This document shows positions 46,289 to 54,284 of a DNA stretch of 64,000 nucleotides, one piece after another. The stretch is from contig CBDCOU010000003.1 in NCBI GenBank assembly GCA_965219935.1, positions 3,100,001 through 3,164,000 on the forward strand. Reading direction: 5' to 3'. How positions within the stretch are numbered: the stretch's first letter is position 1; every line of letters begins with the position of its first letter. The position numbers were made by a program, and so were the translations under genes. Below the pieces are notes generated by a model. That model did not search any database. It worked only from the letters and a program-made list of their open reading frames with translations, and was not told the DNA's origin. Source of the DNA: Bin34 sp965219935. GTDB lineage: Bacteria > Chloroflexota > Anaerolineae > Caldilineales > Caldilineaceae.

Positions 46289-47281
46289 TTGACAACCGGT
46301 CCCTCAAGTCCGTGGTACCCCAAGATGCCCGAGGACAAGGACGGCGCGGGTACCTGGTGGGCTTATATCAAGGACCTGCCCCACTACGATCCCGCCTACC
46401 CCTACGACCCCCGCCACACCTACGGACCCGACGGCACCGACGACGATGCCTACGGCAAGGACGGGGTCCACTTCCCGGTCGGCCGCGCCCATCAAACCAG
46501 TACCCATGGATGCGTGGACGAGGCCCGACGCCTGCTGGGCCACGACCGCGTGTTCACGGACAGATGCCTGAAGCTGCCCGACCTGGGCGTACCCCGGACC
46601 AACCGCTACGCCCGTTGTGGACAGGTCGTACCGGATGTGTTCATCCAGGAACGTCCCCGTCCCGGCGACAACCGGCACTATGTCGCGTACGACCCGAACA
46701 ACCCCATCGTGTTCGTGCTCCAAGTGTTGTTCCAGTCCACCTTCCACTACGACCTCGGTCCCAAGGTCGACATCTACCGGGCCATGGGCGTGCGGGAATA
46801 CTGGCGCTACGATCCGGACCGGCTGCATCGCCGCGCGGACGAACCTCGGCTATGGGGCCTGCGCCTGTCGATCGCCGGCGCGTACGAGGATATCGAACCG
46901 CTCCGCATGGCGGACGGGTTGCCGGTCTACCGCAGCGACACGCTGGGGGAATTCAGGATGCTGGATGAGGGCGGTGACATCCACACCCTCCAGACCTGGG
47001 ACAGTGAACGCGCTGTCTGGTTGGATCCGATACGGGCCACCGCTCTGGAGACCCAGGTCCAAACCTGAATGGAGACCCGGTTGGAAACCCGAATGGAGGA
47101 CCTCCTGGCCCTGCTCAGACAACACGTGGCACAAGGGGCATTGGCACCCGACGTGCCGCACACCCTGGCCGCGGCCTGGCAGAAGGCCCGGTGGGTGCCC
47201 GACTTCGCCGAGGCCCTGCGGGTAACGAGCGGCGAGCGCGACTGGTCAACCCTCCTGCCGCCGGGGGACAGCTGGAGTTGA
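46289..47281 (+). pseudogene. Uma2-family gene, second tandem copy, inactivated
   Basis: Starts at a TTG with TAGGAGG six bases upstream. It keeps the family signature (DLPHYDPAYPYDPRHTYGPD) and core, but the catalytic glutamate is Q145 (VLQVLFQSTFH where its neighbour has VLEVLSESTFH). Residue 260 is a stop: TGA at 47066-47068 replaces the CGA found at 45765-45767 of the first copy. The frame after the stop (47069-47281, 70 codons) still matches the C-terminal tail, ending DWSTLLPPGDS. So a 259-residue protein without its tail might be made, but catalysis is unlikely. The stop could allow an internal ATG (47069) to restart. Confidence 0.8.
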
Positions 47282-47407
47282 ATCAACCGACACCACCGGT
47301 GAATGCCGCGACATGGCATCGATCCTGGCTGTGAACCCGGCACCTGCCATGTGGGAGGAGACCGGCGCAGGGAGGCGTTGGCCCTGGGTGTTCAGGGACC
47401 CGTTTCA

Positions 47408-47494
47408 GGAGCCGCAGGGGTGGAACCCGATCCCTCCTTGCTTGCCTGACCATGGGCCGGAAGGCGGTACCCGGAATGTCTTAAGATTATGGAC
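47408..47494 (+). repeat. Duplicate of 44810-44897 (dehydratase 3' end plus Uma2 leader)
   Basis: About 85 bases before the third Uma2 gene match the bases before the first, including the last codons of the dehydratase gene (GVEPDP-LLA and stop) and the TAAGAT promoter-like element. They mark the left edge of the segment that was copied. Confidence 0.8.
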
Positions 47495-48652
47495 ATGAAC
47501 CACATCACGAAACCTGTCACCGGCATGGACGCAGCCGTCAAGCCAGACACCCCGGTGTCCGTGCCCGCGCAAGACAACGGCCTTGCCACCAGCCTCGAGC
47601 CCGGCACCACAACGCCCCTGTCCCCCGCGACGGCACCCAACGGCGGCAGGGCCTCCAAGGCCTGGTGGGACCACATCAAGGCGCTCGACCACTACGACCC
47701 CGCCTACCCCTACGACCCCAACCACGTCTACGGACCCGACTGGACCGACGACGACGCCTACGGCAAGGACGGCGTGACCTTCATGGCCACCCCCGCCCAC
47801 CAGACCAGTGTCCGCGGCTGCCATGACGAAGCCCGGCGCCGGATGGGACGGGGCCATGTCTTCCAGGAGCGGTGCCTGAGGCTGCCCGACCTGAGGGTGC
47901 CCGAGACCAACCACTATGCCCAGAGTGGACAGGTCATCCCCGACATCTTCATCCAGGAGCATCCCCGCCCCGACGAACACCGGCACGAGGTCGCCTTCGA
48001 CCCCGACAACCCCATCCTGTTCGTGCTGGAGGTGCTGTCCGAGTCCACCTTCCACCGCGACCTCGGCCCCAAGGTCGAGCTCTACCGGGCCCTGGGCGTG
48101 CGGGAGTTTTGGCGCTACGACCCGGAGCGGTGGCACCGCAAGGAGGATGAACCCCTGCTGTGGGGCCTGCGGCTGACAGCCGCAGGGAACTACGAGGACA
48201 TGGCACCGGTCCGCATGGCGGACGGACTGCCTGTTTACCGCAGTGAGGTGCTGGGGGAGTTCCGCATGCTGCCCGAGGACGAGGAGGTCCACACCCTCCA
48301 GACCTGGGACGAGGAGCGCAGTGTCTGGCTGGACCCGATGCGGGTTAGGGACCTGGAGACCGAAGAAGCCAAGCGGGAAACCGAAACAGTCAAGCAGGAG
48401 GCCGAAGAAGCCAAGCGGTTGGCGATACAGGAAACTGCTGCCAGGACCCGGAGGGAGACCCGCATGGCGGACATCCGTTCCCTACTGAAACGGCATGCGG
48501 CTCGCGGGGGCTTGGAAGCCCACATGCTGGACACCCTCTTCGAGGCTTGGCAACGCGCCGGCTGGGTGCCCGACACCGCGGATGTCGCGGATGTGCTGCT
48601 CGGTACCGAAGACTGGACCGCACTCTTGCCTCCGGGTAACAGCCAGACCTGA
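47495..48652 (+). CDS. Uma2-family PD-(D/E)xK protein, third tandem copy
   Basis: A 385-residue Uma2 (DUF820) protein. ALDHYDPAYPYDPNHVYGPD and DAYGKDGVTF form the N-terminal signature. The core has D150 (VIPDIFIQ), E179 (FVLEVLSESTFH), D189 and K193, then YRALGVREFWRYDP, all intact. The tail (about residues 280-330) is an EAK-rich coiled coil longer than in the other copies, then DWTALLPPG near the end. The ATG at 47495 is preferred over 47489 because it aligns with the first copy (MNHITKPV against MDHITKPV) and keeps the seven-base distance from TAAGAT. Confidence 0.85.
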   Translation: MNHITKPVTGMDAAVKPDTPVSVPAQDNGLATSLEPGTTTPLSPATAPNGGRASKAWWDHIKALDHYDPAYPYDPNHVYGPDWTDDDAYGKDGVTFMATPAHQTSVRGCHDEARRRMGRGHVFQERCLRLPDLRVPETNHYAQSGQVIPDIFIQEHPRPDEHRHEVAFDPDNPILFVLEVLSESTFHRDLGPKVELYRALGVREFWRYDPERWHRKEDEPLLWGLRLTAAGNYEDMAPVRMADGLPVYRSEVLGEFRMLPEDEEVHTLQTWDEERSVWLDPMRVRDLETEEAKRETETVKQEAEEAKRLAIQETAARTRRETRMADIRSLLKRHAARGGLEAHMLDTLFEAWQRAGWVPDTADVADVLLGTEDWTALLPPGNSQT

Positions 48653-48880
48653 ACGAACCGACGCAGCCAGTGAGTCTTGTAGGCCCTGTGAACCAGGTCC
48701 GTGTTGTTGCAGTTCGACGTTGGCAAATCCAGAACCGAGTGCTGCAACAACCGGCCATGGCAGACTTCCGTTCTGCCATTGAGGAAAGGCAACCGATTCC
48801 GTCCGCGCGGTGCCGGAGGGCCGGCAACCGTCAACGGCAACTTTGCAGGTGGCCCGTCGGCGAATCCGAAGTCCGCCTTG

Positions 48881-50926
48881 TCAATTGAGACCGAACAGGC
48901 CGAGCAGCTCGTCCTTGGACAACCTGGCTGAGAGGTTGAGCGTAACATCATCCACCAGTTGATCGAACAGGGCCTGCTTTTGCCGCAGGATCTCGTCGAT
49001 GCGCTCCTCGATTGTGTTCACACAGGAATACTTGGTTACATTCACCTTGACCGTCTGACCCATGCGATGGGTACGGTCTTCCGCCTGGCGCTCCAATGCC
49101 GGATTCCACCAGCGATCCAGGTGGAACACGTACGAGGCCTCCTGCAAGTTCAAGCCCAGACCGCCGACCCGAAGGGAGAGAAGCAGGACCCGGTGCCGAT
49201 CGCTGTTCCTGAACCGGTTGATCACGGCCGACCGATCCTCCAAGGGAATGTCGCCGGTCAGGGCCAGGGGATTGAATTCCCGCAGGTAGTCAAGCGCGGC
49301 CCCCACACCGTAGGTTTCGCTCGTGTACTGGGAGAAGACAAGGGCTTTGTGTCCTTGGGCCGAGAGCTGGGCCATCCGTTCCTTGATATCCGCCAGCTTG
49401 CAGGATTGACCGGTCCGGGCATCCGCGTTGCAAATCTGCTTGAGCCGGGTAATCAACTCCAGCACATGCTGAACGCCCACTTCGGTTCCCAGCGATTTCA
49501 GGTAGACGATGCCGTCCCGTTCCGCCCGGTCATAGCTTGAGCGCTGCCTGGGAGTCAGTTCCATGGGCACCATGGCCACCTGCTTGGGAGGCAAATCATC
49601 CAGCACGTCGCCCTTCTTGCGCCGCAACTGGAGTGTCCTGTGGCGAGCCTGCAAGGCTGCGCCGGGAAAGTATCGGGGACTGACACCCTCGCCGTCATGG
49701 TCGATGAACTCCATGATGGAGGCCAGTTCGTCCTCATCATTCTCGATGGGTGTTCCCGTCAGTGCCCAGGAACGGGCACGCAACAACCCCTTGAGCGCCG
49801 CGCTGGTGGGGTTGCGATTCTTGGCCCGTTGGGCTTCATCCGCGATCACCACATCCCACTTCCTCTGGAAAATGGGAGACCTGTAGCCATGCTCGGATCG
49901 CAGAGTTTCATAGCTGACCATCTTGACATCCCGTTGCATGCGCCACTGCCATTCGCGTTCATTCCTTGAGCCCCGAACAATGATGGCTGACATTTCCGGT
50001 GCCCACTTGTCCAGTTCGGCCCGCCACTGCCTCAGCACGCTGGCAGGCGCCACCACCAAACAGGAGACGAGCTCTCCGCGGGCATGCAGGATGCGCAGGG
50101 CCGCGATGGCCTGGATAGTCTTGCCAAGCCCCATGTCATCAGCCAGGAGAAGCCGTTCGTTCTGTAGGAAAGCCTCAACACCATCCTGCTGAAACGGCAT
50201 TAACTCACCAGCCCAGTCCAGTGCTTGCGGCATCGAGGCAGCCATGGGCAAGGCCAGCCGTCTGTATATGCGCTCGGACAAGGTAATCCGGCCTCCGCCC
50301 GCAACGGTGTGGCCGAACATGCCGCCTTTATCGGCCTCGGGAACCCGGACAACGGTCTCCAATCCCTCGACATACAGGTTTTTGACCGTGGGATCTTGAA
50401 AGGCTTCCTCCAAACCCGCAGCCGCCAAGCGGAACGGTTCCATGACCAAGGACCGATCATGTATGACCTTCAGTAGCTTGAAGGCACCTGACTTCCGACT
50501 TGGTTTACCCGTCTCCCACAACAACTCGAACGCTTCGGATGTTCTAGGCGTTGAGCCGAATCGACTATCTTCGACTGGAACAGACCCCTTGATGCGACAG
50601 CTCAAGGGATTGAGGCCAAAGCTGCGCTCCAGAAGACCGGGCGGCACTTCTTCAGCTAAGGCAAACAGCAGGGAAGGGTCCAACCTGGTGAACCGGATCA
50701 GGACCTCGGCCAACTCACACAGGAATTCCGGATGGACCCGGCGGAAGGGATCGCTCTCCACACCGGTACTCAGTTGGGTAAAGCTGAACTCCTTGAACTC
50801 AGGCTCGAAGGAAATCAACAACAAGGCAGCGCGAACGACTGAATCACCCGGTGTCGGCACGAATCTCAGCCAGCCGGCCACCCCGTCCTGTACTACACCA
50901 TCCGGTTCGTGCAACAGGGAAGACAT
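48881..50926 (-). CDS. SNF2-family (SF2) helicase, fourth gene of the BrxD-like operon
   Basis: A 681-residue DNA-dependent ATPase. A family-specific N-terminal region of about 235 residues precedes the SNF2 core: Walker A LADDMGLGKTIQ (residues 261-272), VAPASVLRQW, the DEAQ box (363-366), ALTGTPIEN, and in the second RecA domain KALVFSQYT, GGLGLNLQEASYVFHLDRWW and QAEDRTHRMGQ. All motifs are intact. No nuclease motif is seen. It starts 27 bases after the stop of the DUF2791 ATPase gene. With the ATPase and the two upstream proteins it probably forms a DNA-translocating complex; the target is unknown. Confidence 0.92.
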   Translation of the reverse strand: MSSLLHEPDGVVQDGVAGWLRFVPTPGDSVVRAALLLISFEPEFKEFSFTQLSTGVESDPFRRVHPEFLCELAEVLIRFTRLDPSLLFALAEEVPPGLLERSFGLNPLSCRIKGSVPVEDSRFGSTPRTSEAFELLWETGKPSRKSGAFKLLKVIHDRSLVMEPFRLAAAGLEEAFQDPTVKNLYVEGLETVVRVPEADKGGMFGHTVAGGGRITLSERIYRRLALPMAASMPQALDWAGELMPFQQDGVEAFLQNERLLLADDMGLGKTIQAIAALRILHARGELVSCLVVAPASVLRQWRAELDKWAPEMSAIIVRGSRNEREWQWRMQRDVKMVSYETLRSEHGYRSPIFQRKWDVVIADEAQRAKNRNPTSAALKGLLRARSWALTGTPIENDEDELASIMEFIDHDGEGVSPRYFPGAALQARHRTLQLRRKKGDVLDDLPPKQVAMVPMELTPRQRSSYDRAERDGIVYLKSLGTEVGVQHVLELITRLKQICNADARTGQSCKLADIKERMAQLSAQGHKALVFSQYTSETYGVGAALDYLREFNPLALTGDIPLEDRSAVINRFRNSDRHRVLLLSLRVGGLGLNLQEASYVFHLDRWWNPALERQAEDRTHRMGQTVKVNVTKYSCVNTIEERIDEILRQKQALFDQLVDDVTLNLSARLSKDELLGLFGLN

Positions 50927-50953
50927 GGCATCCCATGATCGGTTCCGGTGCCG

Positions 50954-52240
50954 TTAGGCCACCGCGACACCTTCACCTTCATCCTTGGACTCTATCTCCA
51001 AATCCCTATTTTCATCGTATGTGTGGTGGAACTCATCGCCTTCCGTGTCAAGGATCTGATCCGGATAGTACCGCATCAGATCCCATTGGTTAATGGAAGC
51101 CCGGACCTTGTAGCGCATCCGGTTTTGAAAACCACCGGAGCCCATGTCATCCAAGGATAGGCTTGGTGCATCCCACTCGTAGGCTGTACTGTAAATGTCC
51201 CGTAGTCGCTCGACCGTGCCCTGAACCTCGGAGCCGTCGGGGTGTCTCAAGGCCATGGTCTTGCGCTCCAACATGTCCATACCAATCACTGCACTCCCAA
51301 CCAGATGCGCGTTGCGCTCCAGGAGCTTGCCTTCGACGTAGTCGCGATCCTGCTTGGTGCCAGTAGGATCGATCACCGCGGCGGCGAAGTCGTCGGTCAC
51401 CGAGCCAACCGTAACCAGTCCCGGGTAGAATGGACCTTGTCCCTGACCACACCAACGGGCCAACTCAGCGTAGGAACGCCCGCGCTGGAGAAGCGAATAT
51501 GAGCCGATTAGCTCGATTTCATCCAGCAACACAACCCAGCCCTTGAACCCGGCTGCTTTGATCAAGTTGTTGAAAAAAAGCAATCGTTGAGGCGGCAGCT
51601 CTCTTATTTTTGGTGCGCGGAAAGTGTAGGCGCGGTGCATATTGATTTGCCGCAAACCTTCCTTGACACGCGCCACCTTGATCTTGTCTCCTGCCCAGAA
51701 GTACTCGATTTCCCGATTGAGTTCGAAATCGTGGGAGCGCTCGTAAATCAGCATCGTCGCGGGGAAAATGGGGCTCAAGCCATTGGCTTCGGTGTCGTTG
51801 GCCCACCTGAAGAAACGGGCATACTCTTCTGTATCCGGGTTCAGCGATTGACCCAACTCCTCGATCAGCATGCCGGAGCGGTCAGGGAGACGCCCGTGAT
51901 CGACCGCCGACTTGAATACCTTGCCCAAGTCGTAGAGCGGAGTCTCCTTGCTGATCGCCACCTTGCTGCAGGCAAACCCCTGTTCAAGCGCAATATGTTC
52001 CAGATGGGTCAACAAATGGGACTTGCCGGAACCGAAATCACCTGACACCAGAAGACTGTTGGAGGCTGACGGAGATTGGTCGGCCTCGGGATTTGCGAGC
52101 CTCCCCAGAATGGCTTCAAACCTTTCCGTTATTACCGGCTGTCCGCAGCCCAGCATCTCGACTGCATAGCGGTTGGGTACACCGTTGCGCAGGGCTTCGA
52201 GGGCTCTGCGGCAGTTCAGGGTCTCTAGCTGATTGGTCAT
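50954..52240 (-). CDS. BrxC/BrxD-type (DUF2791) P-loop ATPase
   Basis: A 428-residue P-loop ATPase of the family to which BREX BrxD belongs. It opens RRALEALRNGVPNRYAVEML; Walker A is SGDFGSGKSHLL (66-77); SKVAISKETPLYD follows; Walker B is GWVVLLDEIELIGSYSLLQ with D240-E241; then RGRSYAELARW and TVGSVTDDFAAAV. The family moves or loads on DNA in phage-defence islands. The ATG at 52240 shares its A with the upstream stop (TGATG), so it is translationally coupled to the degenerate ATPase-like gene. An in-frame TTG one codon earlier is less likely. Confidence 0.88.
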   Translation of the reverse strand: MTNQLETLNCRRALEALRNGVPNRYAVEMLGCGQPVITERFEAILGRLANPEADQSPSASNSLLVSGDFGSGKSHLLTHLEHIALEQGFACSKVAISKETPLYDLGKVFKSAVDHGRLPDRSGMLIEELGQSLNPDTEEYARFFRWANDTEANGLSPIFPATMLIYERSHDFELNREIEYFWAGDKIKVARVKEGLRQINMHRAYTFRAPKIRELPPQRLLFFNNLIKAAGFKGWVVLLDEIELIGSYSLLQRGRSYAELARWCGQGQGPFYPGLVTVGSVTDDFAAAVIDPTGTKQDRDYVEGKLLERNAHLVGSAVIGMDMLERKTMALRHPDGSEVQGTVERLRDIYSTAYEWDAPSLSLDDMGSGGFQNRMRYKVRASINQWDLMRYYPDQILDTEGDEFHHTYDENRDLEIESKDEGEGVAVA

Positions 52241-53220
52241 CAATCTGCCTCTTGACTTGACAAGCGCACCAGGGATGCTTCGGGATTGACCAAATGGCGG
52301 TCGCGTACATCATCCATGATGCGGGTCTGCAAAGCCTGGTATATGGAGAAACCCCGCGAACGGCGATCGGTCGCGGTTTCAAGGAATTCCGGACGGGCCA
52401 TTGCCAGGATCAATGTACTCTCAAGCCGATCCGCTCCGTCGATGAACTCACGTAGCAGTTCGTAATGCTCCATGGCCATGGCCCGTGTGTAGTAGCGGCT
52501 TCCATCACTGGGCCTGCGCGATCGGGTAACTCGCGAGATGTCGAACTGCAACACAGTACCAGCAAAACCCACATGCTTGATCCAATAGCAGGCCGACTCG
52601 ATGAAATACCGGGCCGTGTTGCGGTTGATCGGAGTGGAGACCGAGAAATGGCGAACATTGCCTATTCGTGTATTCCTGCCGGTTAACCACTCCAGCAGGG
52701 GTTCGCCCATGTAATAGCGTGGGTCCGCGGTGTTTTCGGACAAGCACAGATGCGTCATCGCCACACGGAAGTCCTTGGCCATGCGGTGGTTCTGGACAAT
52801 GCCTCTCTCCAAGGAAGGCCTCAAGTCCCTGAGGATCGCATTGCGGGGCAAACCGTTGGCATCACCAATGGCTTCGTAGATGTTGGTCGATTCTGATGGA
52901 TCCACCCCGTCCACAATCAGACCGGCTTCCTGGTCGGCCAGATGGAGGATTTGCCGTCGGGCCAACTCCCGCCAATCCAACTGTTCCGCCATCGTGAAGA
53001 AGATGTCCTGCGGCATATGGGCGCGCCGTTCTGCCGCGTCGAACTTCAGAGAGAGGAAGTTTCGCCGAACGCAACGATCCCTGACGGCACCCATCAGCTC
53101 CTTGCGCAGGTCGTCAGTGGTTACAGCCACCTTGACTGAGGCACCACCACTTGCCACGTAATCGTCAAGATACTGTTGATCGATGACATCCAGCCACCTG
53201 TCGAGCGAGATCGTGTTCAC
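52240..53220 (-). CDS. BrxD-like protein with a degenerate nucleotide-binding site
   Basis: A 326-residue protein that seems to share the fold of the ATPase encoded next. SGGASVKVAVTTDDLRKELM (24-43) sits where the P-loop should be, but without GxGK[S/T]. FLSLKFDAAERRAHMPQDIF follows like the strand after it. GTVLQFDISRV (221-231) is in the Walker B position, without the catalytic glutamate. YELLREFIDGADRLESTLIL and ARPEF match the C-terminal sensor region of BrxD-like ATPases. So it is probably a structural partner that cannot bind or split ATP. It starts with GTG, overlapping the previous stop (GTGA). Confidence 0.65.
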   Translation of the reverse strand: MNTISLDRWLDVIDQQYLDDYVASGGASVKVAVTTDDLRKELMGAVRDRCVRRNFLSLKFDAAERRAHMPQDIFFTMAEQLDWRELARRQILHLADQEAGLIVDGVDPSESTNIYEAIGDANGLPRNAILRDLRPSLERGIVQNHRMAKDFRVAMTHLCLSENTADPRYYMGEPLLEWLTGRNTRIGNVRHFSVSTPINRNTARYFIESACYWIKHVGFAGTVLQFDISRVTRSRRPSDGSRYYTRAMAMEHYELLREFIDGADRLESTLILAMARPEFLETATDRRSRGFSIYQALQTRIMDDVRDRHLVNPEASLVRLSSQEAD

Positions 53221-54089
53221 TGGTCCACCTTGTCAAACCGCATGCCGTAGTAGCTGGCCTCCGAGCCGTCTGGTCCAATAAAGGAGAACACTCCCTTTCC
53301 TGACCTGGTACCCGTGGATGAAGGAAAGAACACTTCAAAACCCGTTCTGGTCACCGTCTCACCGCTTCGTTCCAGTTCGAAGATGTCCCTGGCAAAGTCG
53401 GTTCTGGTGTAATCGCGGCTCGCACCAGGCATTGAAGTGAACATTCGGTAGACGAGATCAAGCGGGACCACTCGTCCCGACCTTGTATCCAAGGGAGCCA
53501 GAGGGCGCTTGTCCCTGTCCCTGGTCAAATCCTGGTACACCCCGTGCAACGCCCTGAGAAACGCACTGGACCTGAACCTTGGCTTCTTCTTCTGGTTCTT
53601 GATGAGAAGTGCCACAAGGCTGGAGGGACGTATCCCGGGTGCCTTCTTGCGGTCGATCCGGACCGAACGATCACTTGTGACGATACTCAGAATGGAGGGA
53701 TAGGCTATCAATTGCCCGTCCCGTTCGTAGATCGTCAAGTCGTGACCTTCAGCAACCTCAAACAGTTCATCGACATAGCCCTCGTCCAAGTACTGGAGCA
53801 CATCTTCGTCCGAATAGTGCCAGGACTCTTGGGCATTCACGACCGCCGTTCTCAAGTCGCCCATGACCAGATCAAGATCCGCATAGATTTTCTTCAAGTT
53901 TGCGATGTTCCCTTCTTGGGCCGCCTTTTGCAATCGTTTGGCCTGTGCTGCCATGCGCTGCGCGGTCTTAAGAAGGGCTGCGGCTGAATCTTCGGTCCCT
54001 GCAAAGGCTTGTTCAAGATTGTTCATATATTCCCTGAACCTTCGTCGCCCCAATGAAGAATAATGATTATTTTGAACAACAACAGGCAT
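53217..54089 (-). CDS. Unknown protein, first gene of the BrxD-like operon
   Basis: A 290-residue protein I do not recognise. Residues about 30-80 are rich in A/K/Q heptads (AAALLKTAQRMAAQAKRLQK), likely a coiled coil. The middle (IRPSSLVALLIKNQKKKPRF, about 155-174) is basic and may be a winged helix or DNA-contacting part. The C-terminal 60 residues look beta-rich. No catalytic motif stands out. Start: ATG at 54089 has GGGGAGA immediately before it, rather too close; an ATG at 54026 (MNNLEQAF) with AGGGAA upstream is an alternative. Its stop overlaps the next start. Judged by position, it is a subunit or DNA-specificity part of the same complex. Confidence 0.7.
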   Translation of the reverse strand: MPVVVQNNHYSSLGRRRFREYMNNLEQAFAGTEDSAAALLKTAQRMAAQAKRLQKAAQEGNIANLKKIYADLDLVMGDLRTAVVNAQESWHYSDEDVLQYLDEGYVDELFEVAEGHDLTIYERDGQLIAYPSILSIVTSDRSVRIDRKKAPGIRPSSLVALLIKNQKKKPRFRSSAFLRALHGVYQDLTRDRDKRPLAPLDTRSGRVVPLDLVYRMFTSMPGASRDYTRTDFARDIFELERSGETVTRTGFEVFFPSSTGTRSGKGVFSFIGPDGSEASYYGMRFDKVDQ

Positions 54090-54284
54090 TCTCCCCTGTC
54101 ATTGAACCAGGATTTGGCCGCGCGGCTGTAGGAATGTCGATAATAGCACACCACATGTCAGACCGTGCAGGTTGGTCGCGCGGCAACTGCCCAGATTCCC
54201 TGCCTGTGACCCTGAAATCTCAGCCAGTCATTGCTGCCAAGCTGCCAAGGGAAAGTCTGGGTCAACCACCTGTACCGGTGCGCA

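Noticed and set aside
48881..54089. Complete BREX, DISARM or Zorya system
   Set aside because: Only BrxD-like ATPases and a SNF2 helicase are present. No PglX, PglZ, BrxL, DrmA/DrmB or ZorA/ZorB homologue is found in the window.
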